From assembly GCA_037783415.1 (NCBI GenBank), contig JAZGTN010000168.1:682001-746000 (forward strand): DNA of 64,000 nt. The letters are read 5' to 3'. Of the stretch, positions 1 to 11,425 are shown one piece after another. The first letter of the stretch is position 1, and every line of letters starts with the position of its first letter. The position numbers and the translations under genes are program-made. The notes beneath the pieces are model-generated. The model worked only from the letters and a program-made list of their open reading frames with translations. It searched no databases and was not told where the DNA came from. The DNA comes from Leptasterias polaris (lineage: Eukaryota; Echinodermata; Asteroidea; Forcipulatida; Asteriidae).

Positions 1-63
1 TTTTTATTGTAATCGATTTTTTTATTTTGAGAAGTGAGTCAGGGTAACACCATACTTATAATG

Positions 64-173
64 TAGGATTTGAAACTTTGCATGATGGGAGTATAATCAG
101 GTAAGGTTTGCAGTACATTGTAGCACCATGTGTAAATCTCTTTTTGGGTAGTGTTGGTTCTGAAAAGAACCAG
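64..173. repeat. Half copy of a foldback/inverted-repeat family
   Basis: The stretch from TAGGATTTGAAACTTTGCAT to GGTTCTGAAAAGAACCAG matches the left half of the element at 40366-40645, and its outer motif (accatgtgtaaatctctttt) is inverted at the right end of that element. It is a truncated copy. The rest of 174-1075 shows nothing I can assign. Confidence 0.55.
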
Positions 174-1075
174 TTATACGCATAGTCAAACAATTATCAT
201 TGTTATTGCCTTCCTAACAAAGGGAAGGGGGAGGCATCATCCTTTGTTGAATCTTGTTCATTTTAGGAATGGGGTGCAGAGTTTAGTGTTGGTCCAACTG
301 ACCAATTATATTCCACAGCAATATATTTTTATGTCTTTTTGGCATTTTTGTGATATCTCATCCCAAAAGTGCATGGGGGGAGGGTACATTCACGTTAGGG
401 CGTATAAACTTTTTATGGCGCGGCCAACCTGTTTTTTCCCCAGTCAGATCATTGTGACCAAACTGAGGCTCAAAGGGAAATACAGTCTGATCCCTCTACA
501 GTATTACAATTATAAAACTGCTAACTGCACACAGGGAACAATACATTTGTACATACGAAAACCCTCGGTCACAAGAAAGGTGTATCTGCTGTTTATCGCT
601 TGCTTAGGGTGTGTACCACAGCCGGAAAAAAAATCCCATGTTTTTCCAATTACCAAATTTCCTGGCAAATTACTTTTTTTTTTTTCTAGTGAAATGAATA
701 CCTTTTGCACATGACATGTGCCATGCTTAATTTTCGTTCCAAATGACCACACAATGATGCCAATAAATAATGAGTTCAGGTGATTTCCTGTGCACTTTGA
801 AAGTTGATACTTTACAGAAGGGCATACCGGGGGAAATCATAATTTGACGGCGTTGAATTACTTGTCCATTTAGACCACAAAGCTTGTCAAATTACATATT
901 GATAATAATCAATCTAAAGAGAAGAAGAAGAAAAACAAAAACATAATAGGTCGGCCTTGCAGGCCTCCGTCATTCAGACCCTAACGGATTTATAGAATAT
1001 TATTCCCATTACAAATTCAAAACTAATATTTAATGAGCCGCATGTACAGCTGCAGAGAAAAAACAGGAATGACAA

Positions 1076-1186
1076 TCATTGCTGACGAAAAGGTCTGAAA
1101 CTAGGATCGGACGTTTTAGTAGGTATGTTGAAATGACGGTGTTCCACTTTTTGGTAAACCATGGAGTTCAAGATTTCAAGGAGCAT
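1076..1186 (-). CDS. Possible terminal exon of the armadillo-like gene
   Basis: On the minus strand a splice-acceptor-like CTGCTCCCAG precedes a 37-codon open stretch, from ATG-CTC-CTT to a TGA at 1076-1078. Its composition looks protein-like (Leu-Glu-Ile-Leu-Asn-Ser start, basic end). It joins in phase 0 to the preceding exon, which ends at 2203 in phase 0. A stronger acceptor (TTTCCTAG) lies 14 bases upstream but would run into a stop in that phase. No homology is recognised. It could equally be chance, and other exons may lie in between. Confidence 0.22.
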   Translation of the reverse strand: MLLEILNSMVYQKVEHRHFNIPTKTSDPSFRPFRQQ

Positions 1187-4100
1187 CTGGGAGCAGTATC
1201 CTCAGAGCTAGGAAAGTAGAGAGAAGGATTTCTTTTATATCTGAAAAAATAACGGCTGCTTTTGTTCACTGAGCAGAAGAAAGAAAAAAACCATCTCAAT
1301 TTGGATCAAAGTCTGATATTTCCGACCCTGAGTATATGACTTGACACAATTTTATATTTTTGTCGTTGTCAGAAATACATCGTTTCAAAAGGGGTGGGGG
1401 GACTTAGGTAAGTAGATCTTTGAAATTAATGTTACAGTTTGTGCATACTGGGTTTTTTAGACATCCAACAGAAACAAGAAAAATAAGTACCGAAAAACAA
1501 CTTCTCCCAGACAACTTTATGTCAAACAGTGGTGTGATGCCGCATAATAAAACCTCCTTCAAAAAACTTGGACGCAGTTTCCCAAGATTCTTACACAGTG
1601 ATCTATTTCCGAAGAGTGATAGACCTTTCTTATGTTTATAAACACTGACCAACATTTTATGAAGGCAGCTTTGATTTGAGAAGCACAAAAAATTGGCACA
1701 AAGCTACCCTTTTCAATAATCAATCATTTAAAACCCATTTTTTATGAAGAATTTTTTATGAAGAGCTGTCAACATTTGCGTCTTGTAATCAATTTGCATC
1801 TTGTAATCAATTTGCATCTTGTAATCAATTTGCATCTTGTAATCAATTTGCATCTTGTAATCAGGGAGATTGTTTACAACAATCAGGGCAATATTTAAAA
1901 TACATTCAAAAAGTGTCCACAATCGAGAGATTGTACAAGAAAAAGTGTCCACAATCGAGAGATTTCAAAATGTGTTCATCAAAACATGGAAAGATTAGTT
2001 TATTTGCAGGGAACTTTCTGCAGAAGCAGAAAGCACTGGGCAAAATTTTGCAGGGTACCAGTTATGAGCAATGTACATTTCTTGGTAGAACTGGTAATCA
2101 GCTTTTGCTAAGCATAAATTTGTGTACTTGCCAGCTTAGTCAATATGTGCATTATGCCCTGCTTTTGTACAAAAACAAGTTTAGTTGTACTCTTCTGCAT
2201 ACCTTTTGTTTCATGTTTTCCCTGTACGGTTCGTGGGAGATATTGAGGGCGCATAACTTCACCATGCCCGCATCGCCGAAGCTCTGTGCGCACTGTAGAC
2301 TGGCATCGCTCAGATTCCACGCTGTGTTGTACACATAGTAGGCAGTGAACCAGACACTGTCATTTTTGAAGAGGCCGTCCTTGGAGAGGGCAGTTAGCAT
2401 GTTTACAACAAGTTCTGTTGGAAATGAAAATTAAATTAAGTTTGATTGTAAGGTTTAACCCAAGTATCTAGACAATTTCAACAAAGGACACCCAAGGTTC
2501 CTAAAGGACGCAAAGGATGCCCAGGGTGTACAAAGGACGCCCAGGGTGTCTAAAGGATGCCCAGGGTGTACAAAGGACATTCAGGAAGTCCAAAAGACTG
2601 CCCGGGATTTCAAAGGATGAACAGGGTGTCTAAAGGACACCCTAGTGTGTCTAAAGGACGCCCAGGGTGTCTAGCACCCAGGGTGCCATAATGACAAACA
2701 GGGAATCCAAAGGGCGCATATAGGGTGTCCAAAGGATGCCCAGGGTGTCCAAAGGATGCCCAGGGTGTCCAAAGGATTCCCAGGGTGTCCAGAGGACACA
2801 CAGGGTGTCCAAAGGATGCCAAGGGTGTCCAAAGGACACCTAGGGCACCCAGAGTGTCAAAAGGACAAACAGGCAATCCAAAGGACGCCCAGGGTGTCAA
2901 AAATGCCCAGGATGTCCAGAGGACACCCATGGTGTCCAGAGGACACACAGGAAGTCCAAAAGACTGCCTGTGAGTCTAAAGGATGCTCAGGGTGTCCAGA
3001 GAAACCAGGGTGTTCAAAAAACCCACAGGAAATCCAAAGGATGCCAAGGGAGACCAAGGAAACCCAGAGTGCCCAAAGGAAGCCAGGGTATCTAAAGGAT
3101 GCATTGGGAATAACAAAAAATGCCCAGGGAGTCCAGATGTACAATGTACATGTACATGTAGCCCAGGGTGCCCAAAGGTTGACCAGGGTGTCCAAAGGGA
3201 TAGCCAGGGTGGATGTCTTGTGTTGAATGGGACGATACAAGTACATGTACATGAAGCATCAACATCTACCAGCTGATACAAAAAAAATCAACATAATGAA
3301 TTTGAAGGGTATAAAGGGGCACTTACCAGAGCACAATTTGAGGCACAGAGCTTGCAGACTGTGCTTAGGTAATAAAGGCATTTGCATGCACGTACATGTA
3401 ACAGTAACAGCCAGAAACAGACTCTATCTAGTGTAGAACTATATCAAACTGAAAAAGGAAACAAAAAAGGAAAAAAACTCTCATGCACAGCGATCACAAG
3501 CCAGCCATTACAAGTAGTAGATCTCTACACAATACAGTCAGAAAACAAAGTTACATACAAAGGATTTAAAAAGCACTAAGTACAGTAGGGCTAGAAACAT
3601 GTACACAATAGATCACTAGCGATTTCAGCATTTTGCAAGTAACCCCACATCTGAACACCTCACTGCAGTCTACTGTTTTTCCAAACACATACTTTTTCAG
3701 AAAGGTCTAGTACACGTACCATAGAAGTATGCACAACACCACATTTCATTCAAAAGCCCTCTATTTACGCAACAGTATGCAAACTTTTAGGCTTGTCACC
3801 TGGTCACTCAATGAAAAATTAGGCACTTGGCTGCAACCCACCCAGTCCTACTCATCGCTGGTAAGTTAGCGCCCCCCCCCCCCCCTCCCCCTGTTAACAT
3901 GACCCCCTGCTACCATAAAATCAGGATTACACTGTGTTGTCTTTTGATTGTTTGGGAGGCAATTTTTGTTGATGGATTGATCAAAAGTGTTTCGATAATT
4001 TTTAGCGCTTCTGACAAAGTTGGTGACCCCCCTGATTTGTTTTTTTGTGACCCTTAGTATGCAATACATTGTTTCCAAGCTCTGAACAACTGACAACTTC

Positions 4101-4866
4101 AAATCTAAACAAAGTTTGACAAGTTAAATACAATCTGAAATAAGAAGTAACTACAATTACAGTAGTAAACTTGAGGGTACAACCATGTGTAAAAATTCCT
4201 CTGGAGGAGTGTTGGCTCTGAAAAGTGTTGGCTCTTTTCAGAGCCAACACTCCTCCCAAAAGAGATTTAAAATAATGGTTGTACCCGAAAGTTTACTGAT
4301 TATAGTTACTATTTTCCACACCAAGCAAAGCTACAAACACCACTTACAATCTGAAATTGTTTGGAGACTCGCAGTAGTTGAAACAATTTTTTCTGGGCAC
4401 TTCATATACACACTAACATACAGGTAGAGAACTGTCAAGTTGCGCAGAGTGAACTTTTGAAGCCATGCAGTAAAGCAATAAATAGGTGTATCAACTCACC
4501 AGCTCCTTTTTCCTTAGCAAAGACATTGGCAATCTCCTCACGCTGATCGGAGGAATTCCAGAAACAGTCGGCGATGCGCTTGATCTTGGCCTTGGCTTCC
4601 AGGTTGGCGTAGTCCTTCATGGCGCAAAGCTGGCGCAGGGACTCCTTCACGTCCTCCAGCGGAGAATGGTTCTTGTTGTCTCGCTTTTCCCGATCTTGAT
4701 GCGACGAGCCGATGGGTTGTTTCTCCGGCGGCTGTTTCTCTGGGAGGAGTTGTTTTTCTTCATGCTGTTTACTTTCCTTTTGTTGTTGCTGCTGTTGTTG
4801 TTGTTGATTTTCGTCCATCTTGGGTTTAGTGTTGCGCAAGGAGTTGAGCTTTGAACCCATGCACAT
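1076..4866 (-). CDS. Unidentified poly-Q / armadillo-like helical protein (partial)
   Basis: Gene-level entry. Exon 1 is 4866-4500, with a start at the first Met or at the internal Met of the MDENQ motif near 4818. It ends ...KEKGA plus one base before a GTGAGT donor. Exon 2 is 2414-2203, opens phase-correct with ELVVNML and ends before a GTATGC donor. A stop lies in frame upstream of the first Met, which supports a true N-terminus. The protein starts with a nine-Gln run and a Glu/Lys/Gln/Pro-rich low-complexity stretch. It then becomes helical: LRQLCAMKDYANLEAKAKIK, then repeats with hydrophobic-Asn spacing (YVYNTAWNLSDAS, LCALNISHEPYR), in the style of ARM/HEAT repeats. I do not recognise the family. 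The C-terminus is either the candidate exon at 1076-1186 or beyond the left edge. The low-complexity leader could be disordered; a binding role is only inferred from the fold. Confidence 0.6.
1776..1862. repeat. 18-bp tandem repeat, about 5 copies
   Basis: The unit cttgtaatcaatttgcat repeats nearly perfectly. It lies in the presumed intron of the armadillo-like gene. A second short duplication (aagtgtccacaatcgagaga, two copies) follows at about 1911-1962. Confidence 0.9.
2203..2414 (-). CDS. Armadillo-like gene, exon 2
   Basis: The acceptor is TTTCCAACAG and the donor AAG|GTATGC. The length of 212 nt (2 + 70 codons) exactly completes the phase-1 codon left by exon 1. It codes for about 71 residues of alternating hydrophobic helices, including WFTAYYVYNTAWNL and CAQSFGDAGMVKLCALNI, spaced like one and a half armadillo repeats. 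Confidence 0.65.
2478..3212. repeat. Degenerate 20-bp minisatellite (CCCAGGGTGTCCAAAGGATG type)
   Basis: About 35 diverged copies of a 20-base unit, aaaggatgcccagggtgtcc, run through the intron between the two armadillo-like exons. Copies near 2731-2790 are almost identical and those after 3000 are diverged. Because the unit is stop-poor it makes long spurious reading frames on both strands, none of them likely to be coding. A palindromic acatgtacatgt motif interrupts it near 3140. Confidence 0.92.
3213..4172. other. Intron DNA without recognised features
   Basis: Apart from a C-run at about 3871-3887 and short palindromic tacatgtac motifs, I see nothing assignable between the minisatellite and the foldback sequence. 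Confidence 0.5.
4173..4294. repeat. Short inverted repeat (foldback) element
   Basis: The outer arms are gggtacaaccat and its complement atggttgtaccc. The inner arms, ggaggagtgttggctctgaa and its complement, surround an 8-base spacer. The outer sequence resembles the foldback family at 64-173 and 40366-40645. It lies in the intron just left of the poly-Q exon. Confidence 0.75.
4500..4866 (-). CDS. Armadillo-like gene, exon 1 with poly-Q tract
   Basis: This is the N-terminal exon. A mixed CAA/CAG run gives nine Gln, followed by Glu/Lys/Pro-rich sequence (two copies of PEKQP) and then a helical segment ending with a GTGAGT donor at 4499. Mixed glutamine codons suggest a long-established tract rather than a fresh expansion. 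Reverse-strand readings of the same DNA give Leu-rich shadows. Confidence 0.65.
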
Positions 4867-7135
4867 TTCAAACAGTGAACGTAGTCACGACGTTTCACTT
4901 GAGAAATGTTTGTCAATGCCGAAGGCTAAGGAAAGTAGGATCTAAGGAAAAAAACACAAATATTTGTTTCAAAGCGTTTTACGCAGATGTTGCTTAATTT
5001 CAAAGAGAAATCAAGAGAAATTGTAATTTAAGTCAACAGATTTAAAGACAAGGAAGAGGAAGAAATGTGTTCAAAGGGTTGCCTCACAACACTCAAGAGA
5101 AATTGTAATAGGAAAATGTTAAGCAGATTAAAAGAAACTACATACACGAGATCAGTGAATAGACCGTTCTCAGAGGATGTCAGTATTTTAATGCTTTCCC
5201 TGCTGGCGTATTAACACGCACACCTCATGCACACCTGTTACTAGAACTGCACAAACATGTGCTACGAAACGCAGCGCTGGATGGTACCGTGCGTACGTAT
5301 CATACATACATCCTGTGTGTAGTACTCTAGCATGGCGACGTACGGCACTGCTATCAAAATATGCCGTCAGAGAGAAAGCAGTGTATATAGATAGAAGGAC
5401 AGTTGATTCTACATGTATAAGGCACATTGATGACACATAGACTCCACAGAACTCTGTTGTGTGTATTGTGCATACAGTACAGACCAAAGTGAAGCCACCC
5501 CTTTAAACATGTGATCCCTGGCTACCTGCGCATGGCATGCATGTAAAACCCAAGGAGTGATCCCGCCCCTGTGGGATCACTTAATTTTGGTCAGTACCCA
5601 CATGGAGTGCACCACAGCCTCCGATGTAATAGCAAGTAGTAAATCTTTTCCTAAATGGGACATCAATTTCCTGAGGGAATCAAAGGGCTATCCCTGATGT
5701 GATTCGCAAAATGGCAAAGGGGTGTTACATGTACGTACTGAATTGAGATGCGGAGAATTCACAGAGGAAATTAACAAGTTTAAAGAAAAAAATCCACATA
5801 TTAACGAGAGAATTTGATTGCGTTCCTTGTTCATGTTGGACACGTACATATACATTGTAACAGTACAGTATAAATTGTAGAAGTGCAGTACACCACCGTC
5901 CTGTGCGATGCTGGCAATTCCTCTTTGAAACTCGACATCAATTTCCCAAGGGCATCCAGGGATCATTGCGATGCACTTTGCATAATTGGACATGCTTGGG
6001 GATGTAGGCCTACATACATACATATTATTCGGATGATTAAAGCGATTTTTAATCAATTTTCCAGTTTATTACTCAAAAGATCAGATCAAAGTTGGTGCTG
6101 ATAACTCACCTCCGGTGTGAAGCATGTGAAATGTGAAGTACATGAAAAGTTGCATGGTCGCTATATTTATCAATTTGTTTAGACAGATGACACTAACATT
6201 GATTTTAGGAAGAGAACCTGATGTACAGTGGGCGTAACCAAACAATTTTATTTGGGGGGTAGGCGGGGGCAAAGACATGTGTGGGGGGGAGTTTAATGTA
6301 TTGCAGTGTATTGAACCATTAACTCAAGTACATTTTTTGTAATCACTTTTTTTTTCGGTGGGGGGGGGGGGGTAAGTGTTCTGAATGAGGGGTAGGGGCT
6401 CCGTTTTGGTTGTTGTCAAACACCAGTATCCTGACTCTTATTTGAACCACGAAATAACAAACCTGTGAAAGTTAAAGCTCAATCGATGTTCAGAGTCTCC
6501 AGAAAATAGTAGGGAAAAAATAAAACAAAAACATTGTATGTTTTCACTGTTTTCAAACATTGAGTCTTGGACTCACAGGATCAAATTGTTTTTTTTTACT
6601 CATTTCTCAAAATCTTATTTTAAAAGCATTTCAAGCAAAACTATTTCAAGGGAAGTTATCCAAATGACCATCTCTTATAAATACAATTAGTGAAAATGTA
6701 AGTTGATGTGCAAATCTGTGAGCATTTATATTTTCACTCCAACAAATGTGTGCAAAGCCTTTAATGTTAAAACACACATTTTGTAGGATTGTCCGATTTG
6801 AGCCGAGACAGGCCCGTCGTAAATCATTTAGTTTTGTATGACATGTTCATGACTTCTCGCGCACTCCGATAATGTAGCGAGCAATTAATGCCAGACGCTG
6901 GCAATTATGCAGATGACTTTTATTCAACGCATCTTTAAAAATGCCAGAGTTTGTCAAGCAAAAACAACATATATCTGTCTCGTTACTGTCAGGAAGGGTT
7001 TAATTGTTTAAAATTAATATACATGAATCAGACTTGTTTGTAAAGTTGGTTAATTCATTGTCAACTAATTAGTTTTGGGGGTAATGTCACAGGCATGACA
7101 GGAGCTACAATGTACATTGTAATGTACAGGTAACC
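4867..7135. other. Intergenic, upstream of the poly-Q gene
   Basis: No coding exon is supported here. It contains G-runs (about 6359-6372) and a dispersed repeat at about 6455-6590 whose relative lies at about 28440-28570 (cctgtgaaagtt...ttttcactgttttcaa). The promoter of the poly-Q gene should lie just right of 4866 but no motif is clear. Confidence 0.45.
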
Positions 7136-7286
7136 AGGCCTCGATTTCACAAAGCACTAAGATTCATTTTAAGATGAGTTATCAGTATTACCATAGTGAT
7201 TTGTATTGTGACATCACTCTTTGCTAAGCAACTACGATGGATTTGCAGTAACGATCAATCTTAACTCTTTGTGAAATTGGCCCCCA
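7136..7286. mobile_element. MITE-like inverted-repeat element, intact copy
   Basis: The ends ggcc-gatttcacaaag and ctttgtgaaat-ggcc are inverted. The inside carries paired motifs (aagatgagtt, gctaagcaac). A second copy, split by another transposon, lies at about 34932-35448. No protein is encoded, so it would need a transposase in trans. Confidence 0.7.
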
Positions 7287-7971
7287 GTTTCTGGTAATAT
7301 CCATGAAGAAAAATGAGTCACACTTCAATTTCATACATGTTATATATTCTTTTTAGGGACTTTAATATTTTTTAGTGAATAGTTTAGTGATAAACACTGT
7401 CAGAAATTGTTTTTGTTTGTGTTACACCACCAAAGTGTTACTTTTGTATTCAGTGCAGTTGATTGCCACAAAGTAACACTAAGTAATCTTGCCTTGTGTG
7501 ACATAAGCCCTTTCAGTAGGTTACAAATGTGCAATCCTAGAATTAATATTGAAATATTTTTCCGGTGTTTTGGTGATCTTAAATGTAGCTGACAGAGTTG
7601 TGTCCATGTTTTCCAGTCTTTCAAAGACTTGGTGCAAAGCAGTCATTACATACATGTCACACGTAGTTAACATGGTTAATAGGCTCTCTAAATTTAGCTG
7701 TATGAAATATTTAGATCTAGTCAGTGAATCACAGTACTGCAATGGAATATCATTACATGTTATTAATAGTTCGAGAAAGCTGTGAGTGTATCCTCCATAT
7801 GTGATGCAGAATCTGTCCATCCACAAGAGTTTGGTTAAGCTAGTACATGTACTTACAGTACAAGAACCAGTGAACAGAAGTGGAGACTCATCTCCCCCCC
7901 CAAAAAAAAAAATTAAAATAAAAAATAAAATGGTTTCACTTAAATGCATTTGAATTATATATAATGTTATT

Positions 7972-8251
7972 TTTGCATCAGGGATAATGAATATAATTTG
8001 TTTTTTTACCCTAACATCGATGTGTGTTATGAACTGTATACTCAGTACTTTCCTGAGTTCTGTGAAAAAAAAACTCCACAGTCAAATCACTCGGGTGGGA
8101 TTCAAACCCACGACATTTACATTGCTAGAGCAGATGTCTTACCAATAGACCACCGCTGGCTAGAGGCAGTTCGAATCATTAGCAGCGGGTACCGCAACAA
8201 TATGTTAATTTTGCATCAGGGAAAATTAATATAATTTGGTTTTTACCCTAA
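7972..8251 (-). mobile_element. tRNA-derived SINE (family with CATCGATGT tail)
   Basis: Read on the minus strand, it contains an A-box-like tctattggtaagac and a B-box-like gggtttgaatccc with tRNA spacing, followed by a tail carrying acatcgatgttagggtaaaa. Truncated relatives are at about 16640-16800 and 21640-21745. The segment gcatcaggga-aat-aatataattt is present at both ends (7977 and 8213), which suggests a head-to-tail partial copy or a diverged duplication. Confidence 0.6.
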
Positions 8252-8553
8252 TATCTGAATAAGAAATAATTACAATGACAGGTGCCAGTCAATGGTCCAG
8301 TATTCCCAAAGGTACACACAATGAGGGTCATACTTTGGTTATGAACACGACAAAAGAAATTGTGTAATTTTACCTCCCCACAAACCTAATCCGTAAAATT
8401 GTGCGTGTGTGCTTGGTGGGTGGATTTGAGGAGGGGGGGGGGGGGGTGTTCATCAAAATGTGGAAGCATGCTTTATACATGTTCAAGAACAATTGCAGGA
8501 TACAGATTTACATGTGTACTGGGCAACACCCCAGGGTATGAATTAAACCACCT

Positions 8554-8897
8554 GGTCAGTACTGATGTATAAATGTCTAGATCAAACAGACCAGCATTAC
8601 AGGTCAGTACTGATGTATAAATGTCTAGATCAAACAGACCAGCATTACAGGTCAGTACTGATGTATAAATGTCTAGATCAAACAGACCAGCATTACAGGT
8701 CAGTACTGATGTATAAATGTCTAGATCAAACAGACCAGCATTACAGGTCAGTACTGATGTATAAATGTCTAGATCAAACAGACCAGCATTACAGGTCAGT
8801 ACTGATGTATAAATGTCTAGATCAAACAGACCAGCATTACAGGTCAGTACTGATGTATAAATGTCTAGATCAAACAGACCAGCATTACAGGTCAGTA
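8554..8897. repeat. 48-bp tandem repeat, 7 identical copies
   Basis: Seven apparently identical 48-base units, starting ggtcagtactgatgtataaa, are followed by 8 bases of an eighth. The period is a multiple of three, so it leaves a 16-residue periodic reading frame open. No start context, splice site or homology supports coding. The perfect identity implies recent expansion or active homogenisation. Confidence 0.97.
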
Positions 8898-9369
8898 GAG
8901 TTCAACCATTCCAATCTTCCAACCTGGAAGCCATTTTGTTTACCCTCTGGGGTTCTCCGTGTAAGCTGAATCAATCATGCTGCGCCTGTACCTGTCAGTG
9001 AACGAATGATTCAATTATTCATTTCTTTATTTGTTTTTGTGAGTCTATAATTTTTTTAGATTCATTTATAATCACAAAAGTTTAACTTGAAATGTTCCAG
9101 TCAGCATGTGTTTAGAGTTTGGACTTAAAATTTAAGTGTAGACTTCCTTGATAATTATAGTCATCATTTCCAATTGGACCCTACAGACAAAACTTTAAAA
9201 TCACTCACACAAGGTCAACAAGGCTGGCATGGACTTTTTGAGTAACCTAACACCTAAAAACAAAAAACCTCACTTTTGGGGAGCGAGCTTCTAAAAAGAA
9301 TTAATTAACTTGTTTAAAATTTTCATATTTTCTTCTTTTCAGAAAAAATATAATGTTTTACTTTTATTT

Positions 9370-9545
9370 TTGTCTTGTGTGTGTGTGAGTAGGTAACCAC
9401 ATTCAAACCGGGAACCTATAACAAAAGAGGACAATAGGTCCACGGTTGCTATCACAAAGAAAAGCATTGTGGTCCACGGTTGCTATCACAAAGAGTTGAA
9501 CAAAGGAGGGTCCACGATTGCAGGCTGTTACACACTTGTGTGTGT
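9370..9545. repeat. Single copy of the 163-bp satellite unit
   Basis: It contains taggtaaccacattcaaacc, gtccacggttgctatcacaa (twice) and caggctgttacacacttgtg, the same order as the four-copy array at 36724-37384. Here the unit occurs once, directly before the inverted-repeat element at 9607. Confidence 0.9.
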
Positions 9546-9601
9546 TTGTAACTTTATTTCACAAACACAAACATCCCAAGTACATCACCAAGTACAGTAC
9601 A

Positions 9602-9917
9602 GACCTTTCTTTTGCAATGTCACAGCCCGAGTTTTTGCCAACCCAGGTTGGAAAAGTATGGAAAGCCATAACTGCAAATCAAAAACAGATTGCCACAGTT
9701 TGTAGCAGTGTTACACAAATATTTAAAAATAGTGTTGAATTTGTTGGAATGCAGAAACAAATCAACCAATCATGGAAGGTATTTCCGTTCATGAATCTTT
9801 ACAGAAAATGTTGGATTTGGTCACAACATTTGTTAACACGATTGAATGTTTTGCTAACATTCGGCCGTCCATGCCAACCAGCGCACTTTGTTTATCAACA
9901 AAAGAAAGGTCTATACG
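9602..9917. mobile_element. Non-autonomous DNA transposon (MITE), TIR GACCTTTCTTTTG
   Basis: The ends gacctttcttttg and caaaagaaaggtc are inverted. The inside is nearly the same as the copy at 58416-58718, including gtcacagcccgagtttttgc and cattcggccgtccatgccaa. The flanks are taca and tata, a decayed form of the TATA duplication seen at the other copy. It has no coding capacity beyond chance frames. Confidence 0.85.
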
Positions 9918-10499
9918 TACAGACCTAGATTATTCATGACCACACTGTAAGGTTCAAAAGTCTGAACTTACTACTACGACTTACATAACAAGCGGGCAAA
10001 TAAAAGTACAGATTACTAGCATTGGCTCAATTCCATAGAGCTGCTTTTAAAGCAGAAAATACTACTTGCAAAAATAAGCAGGATACCAGTCACATTGTAC
10101 ATGACATGGTATTTTGGCTGGTAACCTTGGTTGCAAAGTTACTTTCTGTGTAGGGTCATACTAGATTGGTAAATATTCTAAAAATTTATTACCATAGAAA
10201 CATACTTGCAGCTGTTGACAAACTATTTTGAGAAGGGATCCCTATGAAGTAATGTGGTTTGAATAATTTTTCACCTAAAACACTTTTGGGTCTGAGATTT
10301 CAGATTTCTGAGGGTTGGTGTCCATTTTAAAAATGCTGTGGCCAGATATATGGTTGGTACCCGCTGTCACCTCGTTAAACATGGATGGACTTGACATCTT
10401 GTGAGAATACCGCGACAGTTGCTGTTTACAGACACACTGTATTCAGCTGGAACTGTTAAATGTAACTTTTATTGTATCTGTCTACAATTTTGCCTATAA

Positions 10500-10638
10500 A
10501 TCAGCATTAGGCCTACATGTACATCAGCATTAGGCCTACATGTACATCAGCATTAGGCCTACATGTACATCAGCATTAGGCCTACATGTACATCAGCATT
10601 AGGCCTACATGTACATCAGCATTAGGCCTACATGTACA
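10500..10638. repeat. 23-bp tandem repeat, 6 copies
   Basis: The unit atcagcattaggcctacatgtac is repeated six times without visible change. The unit contains two self-complementary cores (aggcct, acatgt), so single strands could form many small hairpins. Confidence 0.96.
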
Positions 10639-10724
10639 TCGACAAAAAACAATCTATAACCGTACCTTTAAGCAGCTTTATGAAATTGGGCTCTGGTGAG
10701 ATACTTAAAAAAACTTAGCAATGA

Positions 10725-10985
10725 GTCGTGAGTTTTTCCACCACCGAATGATGTGATCTGCTTCATGTAAGTGTTGTATGAATGATTTGCTGAATTCTCC
10801 CTGCCGGCTGTGTGCTAAGAGTCAAGCATTCTCCAGAAGATGATCAGAGTATATTGATCGAAACATCGACTTTATAACCAAAACATCGACTTTATAACCG
10901 ACTCTTCCAATAGCCACTGCTACTCAAAAAGAGATTTATTTACATGATGTCACCACAAACCTACACTACGAACCTTCATCACTTG
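10725..10985. repeat. Foldback-family copy with GATCGAAACATCGAC motif
   Basis: It shares gatcagtat..gatcgaaac..actcaaaaagagattta..accacaaacct with the element at 40366-40645. A small internal duplication (aacatcgactttataacc twice) is present. See the findings for the possible Penelope-type / hammerhead-like core. Confidence 0.5.
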
Positions 10986-11264
10986 CCTCCACCATACATG
11001 TAGCTTCAAGTTTTACCGTAGATCAATTCAATCAATCATCAATTTCCAAACTTAACCTTACTACAGTGTAACATAACAGCAAAATAAACGTGAATGGAAT
11101 CATAAAACTTACAATTCAACAAGGAGCTTAGGTTCTTCTCAAAAACCATACAGCATAAGTCACTTTGTTGTTGTTGTGCTTCGTGTAGCAAAAAAACAGC
11201 AACCGTCTTCAAAGAGACTCCTCTCAAGCTGGCAACCAAATCTACTAATGAACGAGCCAACTTG

Positions 11265-11340
11265 ATCTCAGCTACAATTACGAAACCCGGTCTGGGAAAG
11301 CGGAAGTTATTTATCCGGCGCTGTATCCAAGACGGAACAA
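11265..11340. promoter_or_regulatory. Candidate divergent promoter
   Basis: A locally GC-richer, CpG-containing stretch carries an ETS-type gcggaagt motif. To its right is an ATG in good Kozak context (aacaaatgg at 11341). To its left, on the minus strand, is an open frame ending in a strong GTAAGT donor near 11113. No transcript evidence is available, so this is inference from sequence. Confidence 0.25.
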
Positions 11341-11425
11341 ATGGCTGGTGTACCCTCCCACCAGGAAAAGGTTAATCAACGCTGCCTGGCTGACGGGACG
11401 CTTGCCTTTGGGGATAGGAGGGAGG
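11341..11425 (+). CDS. Possible short first coding exon
   Basis: It is an ATG in favourable context (A at -3, G at +4), followed by 28 codons starting MAGVPSHQEK and a GTGAG donor-like site after 11425. No continuation exon or homology is recognised. The frame stays open to about 11586 if not spliced. It may be chance. Confidence 0.18.

Noticed and set aside
1404..1688. 94-codon minus-strand frame
   Set aside because: It has no splice-compatible ends in the phase of the neighbouring exons and no recognisable domain.
2610..3252. Collagen-like or Trp/Pro-rich repeat proteins on both strands
   Set aside because: They come from the 20-bp degenerate minisatellite, inside an intron.
8565..8969. 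134-codon plus-strand frame with 16-residue repeats
   Set aside because: It is produced by the 48-bp tandem repeat (a multiple of three). There is no promoter, splice or family support.
8554..10638. CRISPR-like arrays
   Set aside because: The repeats are directly tandem without unique spacers, and the DNA is animal nuclear.
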